Positions 1 through 10,290 of a stretch of DNA of 64,000 bases are shown piece after piece. The stretch is from Mercurialis annua. Its lineage: Eukaryota; Streptophyta; Magnoliopsida; Malpighiales; Euphorbiaceae. The stretch's first letter is position 1, and every line of letters starts with the position of its first letter. The notes beneath the pieces are model-generated. The model saw only the letters and a program-made list of their open reading frames with translations. It was not told where the DNA came from and ran no database searches. Position numbers and translations under genes: made by a program. Where the stretch lies: contig NC_065576.1 in the NCBI RefSeq assembly GCF_937616625.2, positions 15,564,501 through 15,628,500 of the forward strand, given 5' to 3'.

Positions 1-1270
1 TGATTAAGATTTTTCATGAAGCAAATAGATTTAACCATAATGTGAAAAATCATCAATAAAAGTGATAAAATATATTTCATCAATAGTCGGAGTGTCAAAA
101 GGTCCACAAATATTAGTGTGTCTGTAATTTTAAGAAGCTGAGTGCTTCTTGTGGCTCTTTTATTGAAATATTTGGTTTTCTTAGCTTTAATGCAACCCAC
201 ACATATTTCAAGATCAATAAAATTCAAATTTGAATATATGATCCAAACGTTTATGCCACAAATAAGCATTTTTCATTCATTATGCTACTTGTAAGTCCAA
301 TACTGCTATTTATAATGAGCAAGGATTCAGCAACAATACAATTTTAGTTTGTATAGATCATTAATAAGAAAATTAGAATTTAATAAATCAAAAATTCTTC
401 AACAAACTAAAATTATTAGATCGAAATTTGCCATTAAAACTACAAACGTCTAATGTAGAAACAAAATTAGGTTTCCACTGATTGAATGTACATAATTGGT
501 CTCGGATAAGTCTAATTAATAGTCATTATTCAAGATTAGACAATGAGTCCCAATTTCTTCAATCGATGCCTTTTATGCAATTTTTTATAAATAGAAAGTC
601 ACTAATTGAGTTTGTAGTTTGGATCATAATAAATCCTTACATCATATTAGCCACATAAGTAGTAGCACCAGAATCAAGCCAACGAGTATTATTAAGAACT
701 TCATTTAAGTTTGATTCAAAAATTGGAGAAGCATAATGAAAGATACCTTTCTTTTCGAATCACCCTTTGCGTTTTTAAACAATCTTACTGATAGTGTCCT
801 ATTTTATTTCTTACATAAATGACATCTATCAATCTTACGTTCCTTTTCTTCGGCCTGATAAACATTAGTTGGCCTTTTGGTTTTCTTAAAAATTTTGGCT
901 TTGACTTTCATTCTTTTTCAGCTCCTTGACCAACAAGATTGACCATGTGATTCTTTTGAGTTTTTTTTTTAATCTCGATTCCTCTTGAACAAGTCTTCCG
1001 GCCAATTCATTAATATCCCACTTATCTTTTCTAGTGTTATAATTAATTTGAAATAGTCCATATTCAGGAGGAAGTGAGTTCAACATAAATTGCACTAAAA
1101 AGGAATCTTCCACAGCCAATTCCAAGGACTTTAGTCTTACTGCAATATTAGTCATCTCGATGATATAATCTTGCATGCTCTTTGACCCATCATACTTTAT
1201 GGTCGTGAGCTTTGTCATTAATGTACCAGCGAGAGACTTATCAGTAGAACGAAAAAGTTCTTCCACTACT
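1..1270 (-). pseudogene. copia gag-pol remnant (gag, CCHC knuckle, integrase)
   Basis: An open stretch at 886-1266 encodes a copia gag (UBN2-type) segment, with the characteristic run of short helices ending in a YDGSKSMQDYI-like and LPPEYG-like signature. Around 780-840 the minus strand encodes CHLCKK followed, after a frame break, by GHYQ-stop-DC, a CCHC zinc knuckle with a stop inside. Near 90-200 a translated segment with CVGCIKAKK and DDFSHYG resembles the zinc-binding end and catalytic start of copia integrase (first catalytic Asp in the family). Stops and frameshifts separate the domains, so no functional polyprotein is made. The order gag to integrase fits copia; reverse transcriptase would lie beyond position 1. 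Confidence 0.75.
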
Positions 1271-1863
1271 ATTAGAAAATTATTTCTTATTTTCTATTTA
1301 TGGAATATTAGACTTTACATTGTTGACAATTATCATTCATAAGAACTTTATAAGAACTTTACGCATGATCGGTTACTGTGTTTTCATGTCTTAATGTATA
1401 ACTTCTTAACCTTACTACATAAATCAGTAATAGTAGCGGGTTTAACTTCTAATAACGCTAAGTTGAGATCCATGGAATTTAAGTGGAAACAACTTGCTCA
1501 TGTCATTCAGAGAAATTTGTACTATTAAAACAGTAACAAATAATGCATGTAAATGAATTGCAACAATTGAATTTCTCGTAAAGCTCACAATTAATATAAA
1601 TTCAGAAAAATTCATTAAGTAGTTCTTCTTTGGGTAGATACTACAATATATTATAAATTCCATACAACTATAAAATAGGTCTCCTTTGGATAGACACTAC
1701 AACATACTTTAAATACCATATTTATAAACATATATTCAACCAAAGTAATAATATATTTCAATATTGTTCAACAATCATAAAATAATAATTTATCTTCGGA
1801 TAAATTCTTAAGTTTTATCAATTGCTAAATATTATACATTATTATGGTATTTTCATCATTAAA

Positions 1864-2101
1864 ATACATTATAGTTTAAGTTACTTTCATAACTTTAGAC
1901 TACACATGTAAAGTTCATTCTAGTTTAAGTTACTACTTTAATAACTCTAAACTATATACGTAAAATTCATTCTATACTTTAAGTTAATTTGTTAACTTTA
2001 AACTATATACGTAAAATTCATTCTAGTTTAAGTTACTTTGGTAACTTTAAGCTATATACGTAAATTCATTCTAGTTTAAGTTACTTTGGTAATTTTAAAC
2101 T
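1864..2101. repeat. tandem repeat in copia 5' untranslated region
   Basis: About four to five imperfect copies of a unit of roughly 55-60 bp, recognised by the recurring core TTCATTCTAGTTTAAGTTAC followed by TTTGGTAACTTTAAACTATA-like sequence. It lies between the primer-binding site and gag of the copia element. It is non-coding. Confidence 0.75.
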
Positions 2102-2302
2102 ATAACAATTAATACATTTATTTATATATATAAAACGCATGTAGGTTTTAATTTCATTATACTCGTCATAAACTAATAATTAAATTAAATTAACTATAAT
2201 GAACTTTATGTTTTATATGTAAATTCAACCATAAATTCATGAACCTATCAATTATACGTAAATCTATTATGTATAGAAATTATTTAGTTTTTTCAACCAT
2301 AA

Positions 2303-2314
2303 GCTTTGATACCA
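2303..2314 (-). other. copia primer-binding site (Met-tRNA type)
   Basis: The minus strand reads TGGTATCAAAGC, one base from the common TGGTATCAGAGC site that pairs with the 3' end of initiator Met-tRNA. It is two bases from the LTR edge and fixes the element's orientation as minus. Confidence 0.85.
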
Positions 2315-2316
2315 CT

Positions 2317-3050
2317 TGTTAGATAATGCAAACAATTATACGAGTCACGTATTATGCCAAATATAATTACAGTAAAAAAATCCACAGGAAAGATTGGAGG
2401 GTTACGAGCGGACCACTTAAGTACCAACCTCCTTAGACAGAATTTTAACTATATGCAATTAACCGCATAATATGACTTGCTATATTTTGCATTAACAAGA
2501 CATCATTAACGTAAACCCTAAGGATCTTTAAAACTAAATAATTTCATAATACTGTAAATAAATATTGATAGAAAACTTACTTGAATTTTCAAGAGAAATT
2601 CCGCTTGAAGCCATTAACGAGAAATTGATTTCTCTCCCTTAACCCTTTAATTTCGTAATCACACTCTTTAGATAGAGTTAGAGATGTGTTTTTGTGTGGT
2701 AGAGAGAGGACCAATTTCCATTTTATTTATAGACATTTTAATTCAATCCGGTACGTCCATCACATAACCAAATCAACGGATGAGATTAATCCACATAATA
2801 TTAATTTTTATTAATTTAATTGGACCATAATTATGTGTCAAGATATGGGTTAATTATATGACACCTATATACATTATGTGTCGAATATACATTGTATATT
2901 TGACACCTTGATCATAATGTGTCAATAATACATTATATACTTAACACTTAATCAATGATGTGTCAAGTTATATAATTATGTTTTAACACCTTAATTAATA
3001 TGTATATTTGTGTTACCCTAAGCACACTAACACTTAATTATTTTCTAACA
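2317..3050 (-). repeat. copia 5' LTR
   Basis: A 734-bp LTR with matching ends TGTTAG...CTAACA. The inner edge is set by the primer-binding site and the outer edge by the return of GEX2 exon sequence at 3051. The partner LTR is outside the window, so the insertion age cannot be estimated. Confidence 0.88.
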
Positions 3051-3825
3051 CACATCCGCCATTGTATACAAAAAAGAATCATTGCCAAAATAATCTTGAT
3101 AGGAAGTATACTGAAACAGATGTCCATATTGTAAAAGTGAACCACGAACTGGCTGGCGAGTAGAAATATGAAACAGTAAGCGGATTTTAAAACCATACAT
3201 TTCCAACGAATATATTTGCAATATAAGCATAACCTTAGCTGTAAAGTTACTAGTGCTAAAGTAAAGCTCAGGTACTAAAAACTTATAGTTATCATTTTTT
3301 CTTCAGCATAGAGAGTAAATGGTGCATGTTTATGTCTGTTTCACATGGAGTCGGTTGTAATGCCATTTTAACAAAGTTGACAGATGAAAACATCATATAT
3401 TATAAACAAAAACTAGATCGTTCTACATAGAAGAAGTGAGGATATTGTAGATAATAAGATTATTGGATCTTACTTTTGAGAACTTGCAATACTTACCACT
3501 GTACACATTGACGCCAAAGGGGCAGGGCGTGAAACGCTTTCCATCAAATGAAACACACATTTCATAGGTGCCAGCATCCTTGGCTAGACACTGGCATGTA
3601 TATGACCCATTCTTCTTATCCACACACTTCCCGACTGAAAAATCGGACATGTTGACTGAAGCAACCTCCACGTTTAGAAGCGACTGTTGAGATAAGACAG
3701 GATTAGAAAATGCATCCATCAGTTGCACCTCTATTTCATTTTCAATCATCTTCGAATGATATTTCACAACCTTTCAAAGTGATACATCGACCTCTCCTAT
3801 GCAAAGTAAGAAAAACTTTAGTTCG

Positions 3826-4248
3826 TGATAACAATATAGATGGTATTACCGCAAATCACCTAAGAGACCAATTTTACTAAAGGGCAACACTGATTACCTA
3901 GCCTAGATAAGCATAAATACCAAGATGAGTCTCCATATAAGCATACATAGAAATGCTATTTCTATCCCACATTGCTAGTTTACAAAGAAACCAACAAAAC
4001 ATGTGTCTATATAAGCCAAGACAACACATAAATAGGAAGGTAAGCTTTCCACCTCTTTCACATAATACTTTTAATATACTCTTTCAAAGACAAATACTGA
4101 CTTGCTCGTCAGAGTGAACGTCTGGAGACCCTCTCCGGCGTTCTTCTAACTTGTTTGTTCTTAATCTCATGCGGACCTACGTCACTTGAACTCAAGAATG
4201 GAGCTTAAATCTGGTCACTCGAAGTCGTTGATAATTTCACAAGTATCA
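3826..4248 (+). repeat. 5' LTR of Tat-type element
   Basis: 423 bp, direct repeat of 7067-7489. A likely TATA box TATATAAG lies at 4008-4015, consistent with a promoter driving transcription to the right. Confidence 0.9.
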
Positions 4249-4249
4249 C

Positions 4250-4267
4250 TGGCGCTGTCTGTGGGAA
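4250..4267 (+). other. primer-binding site of Tat-type element
   Basis: TGGCGCTGTCTGTGGGAA begins one base after the LTR. It has the TGG start needed to pair with a tRNA CCA end and resembles sites seen in Tat-group gypsy elements. The exact tRNA was not determined. Confidence 0.75.
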
Positions 4268-4459
4268 ACACCATCTCTATTCATTATGTCATCCTTGAAG
4301 GCAATTGTTGGACGAAGATAGAAGAAGTAGTTTGGCAAAGGCCTTCCAAAAATCAAAAATAGGCCATAGCCGTTCATGCTTTGCTGAGTCTGGATAATGT
4401 CTCTCATATTTGGCCGAGATAAACCATGACCTTTATGCATCTAGTCTAACTATTTTTCA

Positions 4460-5038
4460 GAAAAAAAATTTGAGCAGACCATAAGCTATTGCTTAAAAAA
4501 AATCCGAATTGAGCATAAGCTATTACTTAAAAAATCTGAGCTGAGCATAAGCTATTACTAAAAAAAATTCGAGCAGAGCATAAGCTATTGCTTAAAAAAT
4601 CCGAGCAGACCATAAGCTATTGCTTAAAAAAAATCCGAGCAGAGCATAAGCTATTACTTTAAAAAAATCTGAGCTGAGCATAAGCTATTGCTTAAAAAAT
4701 CCGAGCAGACCATAAGCTATTGCTTAAAAAAAATCCGAGCAGAGCATAAGCTATTGCTTAAAAAATATCCGAACAGAGCATAAGCTATTGCTTAAAAAAT
4801 ATTCGAGCTGAGCATAATCTATTGCTTAAAACATCCGAGCAGAGCATAAGCTATTGCTTAAAAAATCCGAGCAGAGCATAAGCTATTGCTTAAAAAATCC
4901 GAGGAGACCATAAGCTATTGTTTAAAAAAATCCGAGAGCATAAGCTATTACTTAAAAAAATACGAGCAGACCATAAGCTATTGCTTAAAAAAATCTGAGC
5001 TTAGCATAAGCTATTGCATAAAACAAATCCGAGCTGAG
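4460..5038. repeat. tandem array, type A units (about 33 bp)
   Basis: About 17 units of a 32-34 bp sequence, core GAGCATAAGCTATTGCTTA plus an A-rich spacer and TCCGAGCAG. Each unit contains the dyad TAAGC-TATT-GCTTA, a potential 5-bp hairpin with a 4-base loop. Short open frames across the array are by-products of the repeat. Confidence 0.92.
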
Positions 5039-6945
5039 CACTTGCTCAGAACATTTCATAAGCTCTTGCTTATGGAAGAGCTGAGCACTGCTCAGGCTAG
5101 TTCCCATAAGCCATCGCTTATGGCCGACCTGAGCACTTGCTCAGGAAATTTCCCATAAGCCATCGCTTATGGCCGACCTGAGCACTTGTTCAGGAAAATT
5201 TCCATGAGCCATCGCTTATGGCCGACCTGAGCACTTGCTCAGGAAAACATTCATAAGCTCTTACTTATGGCCGACCTGAGCACTTGCTCAGGAAAAATTC
5301 CATAAGCTCTTGCTTATGGCCGACCTGAGCACTTTCTCAGGAAAATTCTCATAAACCATCGCTTATGGCCAACCTGAGCACTTGCTAAGGAAAATTCCCA
5401 TAGGCCATCGCTTATGTCCGACCTGAGCACTTGCTCAGGAAAACTTCCATAAGCTCTTGCTTATGGCCGACCTGAGCACTTGCTCAGGAAAATTTCATAA
5501 GCTCTTGCTTATGGAAGACCTGAGCACTTGCTCAGAAAAATTCCAATAAGCCATCGCTTATGGCCGACCTGAGCACTTGCTCAGGAAAATTTTCATAAGC
5601 CATCACTTATGGCCGACCTGAGCACTTGCTCAGGAAAACTTTCATAAGCTCTTGCTAATGGCCGACCTGAGCACATGCTCAGGAAAATTCCCATAAGCCA
5701 TCGCGTATGGCCGACATGAGCACTTGCTCAGGAAAATTCCCATAAGCCATCGCTTATGGCCGACCTGAGCACTTGCTCAGGAAAATTCCCATAAGCCATC
5801 GCTTATGGCCGACCTGAGCACTTGCTCAGGAAAACTCCCATAAGCCATCGCTTATGGCCGACCTGAGCACTTGCTCAGGAAAATTTCCATAAGCCATCGC
5901 TTATTGCCGACCTGAGCACTTGCTCAGGAAAATTTCCATAAGCCATCGCTTATTGCCGACCTGAGCACTTGCTCACAAAAATTCCCATAAGCCATCGCTT
6001 ATGGCCGACCTGAGCACTTGCTCTGAAAAATCCCCATAAGCTATCGCTTATGGCCGACCTGAGCACTTGCTCTGAAAAAACTTCCATAAGCTCTTGCTTA
6101 TGGCCGACCTGAGCACTTGCTCAGGAAAATTTCCATATGCCATCGCTTATGGCCGACCTGAACACTTGCTCAGGAAAACTTGCATAAGCTCTTGCTTATG
6201 GCCGACCTGAGACTTGCTTAGGAAAAATTTCTATAAGCTCTTGCTTATGGCCAACCTGAGCACTTGCTCAGGAAAACTTCTATAAGCCATCGCTTATGGC
6301 TGACCTGAGCACTTGCTCAGGAAAACTTCCATAAGCTCTGGCTTATGACCGACCTGAGCACTTGCTCAGGAAAACTTCCATAAGCTCTGGCTTATGACCG
6401 ACTTGAGCACTTGCTCAGGAAAACTTCCATAAGCTCTTGCTTATAGCCGACCTGAGCACTTGATCAGGAAAACTTCCATAAGCTCTTGCTTATGGCCGAC
6501 CTGAGTACTTGCTCAGGAAAACTGCCATATGCTCTTACTTTTAGACGACCTGAGCACTTGCTCAGGAAAACTTCCATATGCTCTTGCTTATGGCCGAGCT
6601 CGGCACTTGCTCAGGAAAATTTCCATAAGCTCTTGCTTATGGCCGAGCTGAGCACTTGCTCAGGAAAATTCCCACAAGCCATCGCTTATGGCCGAGCTGA
6701 GCATTTGCTCAGGAAAATTTCCATAAGCCATCGCTTATGGCCGAGCTGAGCACTTGTTCAAGAAAATTTCCATAAGCTCTTGCTTATGGCCGACTTGAGC
6801 ACTTGCTCATGAAATTTCCTTAAGCTCTTGCGTATGGCCGAGCTGAGTACTTGCTCAGGAAAACTTCCATATACTCTCGCCTATGGCCGACCTGAGCACT
6901 TGCTCAGGAATATTTTCATAAGTCATCGCTAATGGCCGAGCTGAG
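5039..6945. repeat. tandem array, type B units (about 49 bp, two hairpins each)
   Basis: Roughly 38 units of 48-50 bp. Each holds two perfect dyads: CATAAGC-NNNN-GCTTATG and CCTGAGCA-CT-TGCTCAGG, joined by GCCGA and an AGGAAAATTCC-like spacer. Two loop variants of the first dyad alternate irregularly (CATC and TCTT). The unit length is not a multiple of three, so the array is not coding. The first dyad is shared with type A, suggesting B arose from A by gaining the second hairpin. Confidence 0.93.
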
Positions 6946-7066
6946 CTATTGCTTATCGCCTAGTTAAGCCATAGAACTTACAATTATTTACCTAAGCTGT
7001 TGCTTATCGCCTAATTAAACCATATACTTCGGACATAAATATCCGACATACTCGAGGGGGGACTTG

Positions 7067-7489
7067 TGATAACAATATAGATTGTATTACCGCAAATCAC
7101 CTAAAAGACCAATTTTACTAAAGGGCAACACTGATTACCTAGCCTAGATAAGCATAAATACCAAGAGGAGTCTCCATATAAGCATACATAGAAATGCTAT
7201 TTCTATCCCACATTGCTAGTTTACAAAGAAACCAACTAAACATGTGTCTATATAAGCCAAGACAACACATAAATAGGAAGGTAAGCTTTCCACCTCTTTC
7301 ACATAATACTTTTAATATACTCTTTCAAAGACAAGTATTGACTTGCTTGTCGGAGTTAACGTCCGGAGACCCTCTCCGGCGTTCTTCTGACTTGTTTGTT
7401 CTTAATCTCAGGCGGACCTACGTCACTTGAACTCAAGAATGGGGCTTAAATCCGGTCACTCAAAGTCGTTGATAATTTCACAATTATCA
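7067..7489 (+). repeat. 3' LTR of Tat-type element
   Basis: 423 bp, matching 3826-4248 with about 16 differences. It is preceded by the polypurine tract at 7053-7062. Confidence 0.9.
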
Positions 7490-8391
7490 GTTCAAATAAA
7501 AGAACCTATTCATATGCCAAAATTAATGGTTAGCGTAATTCAACTAAAGCGATAAAAGTACACCATGCAAAAAATTGATATTGCTAACAATTTTGATGGT
7601 TTATTAAATTCATATATTCTCCCCCAAAATAGCATCATATTTTTAAAGGTCAGTTTATATCACAGCATAAACACAATTTCACTTTCACAACTAAATAATA
7701 TGGATAAATGTATTATATGTTGTCTTTATTTCTTTTCAGACTACACAGTTCATTTAAACAATCGTTGGTTCAGACTACTCACGTTGTTCAATGAAACAAC
7801 AGATGGTGTAGGAGCAATTTCTGTTTGCCTGATAGCACCGAATCTTAGTTCGCGAGCAAGTCCACTCCCTAAATTCAGAGACACGAAATCTTTGCAAAAT
7901 ACTTCTAAATTTGAACATTAGAAAATAAACTACCTGAAATGTAGATACCATTGGTGATTGGATGGATGGTCGGTTGCACATATAAAGACTCATTTTCCAT
8001 TACTATATGCACTTCAATGATTTCTGATTCAACAAAAGAATGATAAAATTTCGAATTTACTTTCCACCAGAAAAACAACAACACGGAGAACAAGTAAAAA
8101 TTGCTTACATGATGAGAAAAAAAATAGACTTTAGGACAATTTGGCAATAACACACTAAACATAACTGTTGATTTCAACCTATGCGGCTGATGTTTGGAAC
8201 ACTTGCAGTGGAACCGTTTGCATAAAGTGCAGACACTAAACAATTACGAGGTTCCAAATCCTCAGGAGTCGAAGAAACGTTGTTCCGAAATGCATCTCTA
8301 GGAACAACAAAGACAACAACTTTTGATCCAGCTTTAAACTCATTCAAACCTCCCATCCATGAAGCTATGCAAACAGATGGGTATATTTTTG

Positions 8392-8906
8392 CTACGATAA
8401 CGATATATGTTAGTGTTCATCTTTATATGTACACGATCATAAAGAGATACTTCAACATTCATAAGTGACAATATTTTGCTAAGAATTGGTTGATTAAGCA
8501 CAGAGAAAAAGAAGACTAGTTCTAAAATAATCAGTAGTCATTGAGCAAAAATTAGTTAATACTTAACCAACACAAAAACAGCAACTAGAACCTTTAAATT
8601 ATACAAAAGTATATAAACTTAACACCATTTCATTTTCCTACAAAAGTATATAAACTTTTTTACTTATTTCTTTACCTTTTTGACCCTTAATGTGTTTAAA
8701 TAGTACACAAAGACTCTTTAAATTTTTCAAAAAGACTATATTAGCCTTTATAATTCAAGATGTAAATTTAAATTTTTATTATTTCTATTAGTTTATTTTC
8801 AAGGTGTATTTTTTTAACTCATCTAACAATTTTAAAGACAGTGGGTTACTTTTAACAATTTTTAAATGGTTGCAATCTGTTTTAAGAAATAAATTAAAGA
8901 AAAAGA
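8392..8906. other. AT-rich stretch, no gene seen
   Basis: No coding signal. The missing N-terminal exons of GEX2 would be expected here but I cannot find them. A motif ACAAAAGTATATAAACTT occurs twice (near 8603 and 8641), perhaps from a small unidentified repeat. Confidence 0.6.
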
Positions 8907-9689
8907 CCAATCTGTAGAGCTGGCCATGGGGCGGGTCAGCCCGCGGCCTGGAACCGGTCAAACTCGGAACCGGACTAAAACCGGCCCAATACCGTAGGAA
9001 GACCGATTCTGGGCCTGTTCCAGTTTTTTTGGACCGTGAACCGACGGTTCCGGGTCAGAACCGGCAGTTTAAGGGTCCGAACCGTTTATTTTTTTAAAAT
9101 ATATACTTTAAATTATATATTATATATGTTTATATATGATTAATTATAAAATTATCACTATTATAACTTTTTAAAGGCAAAAAGCTCACTTTAGCCCTTG
9201 AGGTCTGATCAAAAGAATTAATAAGATCCTGAGGTCGAAATCTGTTCAATTTGATCCTTGAGGTTGTCAAAACTGGCTAAATTATCACTCTAAAATTATC
9301 TAAAATGGTTCACATAAAACCGAAAGCTGACTCTATTTATTTTTTTCGTTAATGGCACATATGAAAAAATTCAAAAACATACTTAATATTTAAAACACTT
9401 ATTAATTTTATATTTATAATTTATTTTAACTATTTTCACCCTCTTTTTCATTTAAATATCAAAAATTAAATAATATTTAAAAATTAAAGTATTTATTAAT
9501 ACAATTGTAACTCAATTAAACACGTCGAAACTCAATTAAACACTTCAAAACTTAATTAAACCAATCGAAACTAAATTTAGATCCAATTATATCAACTAAA
9601 ATTAAAATTAAATATTTCGAAATCACTGGGTTTTTTTCGAATCAATTTCTAAATTGAGTTTAAAAAAAATTAATTTTTTTTACATCCCC

Positions 9690-9905
9690 GACTCACCAGT
9701 GTGAAGAACAGACCTAGTGAGTCTGTTCTTCACAGGTGAAGAACAGACCCGGCCCGTGGGTCTGTTCTTCACCCGGCGATGTTTACTCAGGTAAAGAACA
9801 GACCCAGTGGATCTGTTCTTCACCTGCGAAGAACATTACATTTTGTTCTTCGTAGGTGAAGAACATACTCACCGGGTCTGTTCTTCAGAGAGACGAACGA
9901 CAATC
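9690..9905. repeat. cluster of inverted GAAGAACAGA / TCTGTTCTTC motifs
   Basis: The centre of element (a) has at least three pairs of GAAGAACAGAC facing GTCTGTTCTTC with short loops, so several hairpins can form. The same motif recurs in element (c) at 13858-13918 and 14508-14535. Confidence 0.8.
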
Positions 9906-10290
9906 CATTCGTCTTCTCCGATATAAAAAAATTATTTTTAAATTAAATTTAAAAATAGATTTGAAAAAAAATCGACGGTACTATATTTTAATTTTCATTA
10001 ATTTAATTTGAATTTCGATTGGTCTAAATTTTGATTTGTTTAATTGTATTTTGTAGTGTTTAATTAAGTTTCGAAGTGTTTAATTAGATTTTAAATTTTT
10101 TAATTGAGTTTCGATTATTTTAATGGACATTTAAATTTTCAATATTATTTAATTATTGATATTTAAATAAAAAAGAGAGTAGAAATAATTAAAAAAATTA
10201 TAACTATAAAATTAGTAAGTATTTTAAACATTAAGGATGTTTTTCAACTTTTTTCATAAAAGCAACGTCATCATTAGATAAAAAAAATTA

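Larger units (their letters stand above)
1..3050 (-). mobile_element. Ty1/copia LTR retrotransposon, 3' part outside window
   Basis: The element reads on the minus strand. Its 5' LTR is 2317-3050. A primer-binding site complementary to the initiator Met-tRNA (TGGTATCAAAGC on the minus strand, 2303-2314) lies two bases inside the LTR. Decayed gag, zinc-knuckle and integrase sequence follow toward position 1. The other LTR lies beyond the window. The LTR edge at 3050/3051 abuts a coding exon of the GEX2 remnant, so the insertion disrupted that exon; the bases expected to be duplicated at the far end are cacat. Autonomy is lost because the reading frames are interrupted. Superfamily assignment is firm; lineage was not determined. 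Confidence 0.9.
3826..7489 (+). mobile_element. non-autonomous Tat-type LTR retrotransposon carrying a tandem array
   Basis: Two 423-bp direct LTRs (3826-4248 and 7067-7489), each TGATAA...TATCA, flank 2.8 kb with no protein-coding capacity. A primer-binding site starting TGGCGCTGTCTGTGGGAA follows the left LTR and a purine tract GAGGGGGGAC precedes the right one, giving plus orientation. Flanks gttcg (3821-3825) and gttca (7490-7494) form a 5-bp target duplication with one mismatch. By my reading the LTRs differ at about 16 positions (roughly 4 percent), so the insertion is not recent. Almost the whole interior is the array at 4460-6960. The LTR 3' part resembles Tat/Ogre gypsy LTRs, which is why I place it there. 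It lies in an intron of the GEX2 remnant in opposite orientation. Confidence 0.9.
3056..8391 (-). pseudogene. GEX2: GEX2-like (GAMETE EXPRESSED 2) pseudogene, split by LTR elements
   Basis: Four exon-like blocks on the minus strand follow the order of plant GEX2, a sperm membrane protein with filamin-type repeats needed for gamete attachment. Block 8391-8179 encodes YPSVCIASWMGGLNEFKAGSK and SALYANGSTASVPN. Block about 8023-7934 encodes EIIEVHIVMENES and VQPTIHP. Block about 3790-3497 encodes EIEVQLMDAFSNPVLSQQS through YEMCVSFDGKRF and ends at a GTAAGT donor. Block about 3180-3056 encodes GSLLQYGHLFQYTSYQDYFG and FLYTMADV. An in-frame TGA at 3774-3776 interrupts the third block. The N-terminal exons are not found upstream and the last block runs into the copia LTR. 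A Tat-type element fills the intron between blocks two and three. A filamin segment between those blocks also seems missing. Family recognition is from memory of GEX2 and is strong; loss of function is inferred. Confidence 0.82.

Noticed and set aside
3826..4248. Retrozyme (hammerhead ribozyme in a short LTR)
   Set aside because: I looked for the CTGATGA and GAAA core motifs in the right spacing and did not find them; the LTR resembles Tat gypsy instead.
6486..6749. Open frames across the tandem array as a repeat protein gene
   Set aside because: The unit length is not a multiple of three, so the frame drifts; the apparent peptides are by-products.
4460..6945. CRISPR-like array of palindromic repeats
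   Set aside because: Units are contiguous with no unique spacers, the DNA is plant nuclear, and the array lies inside an LTR element.
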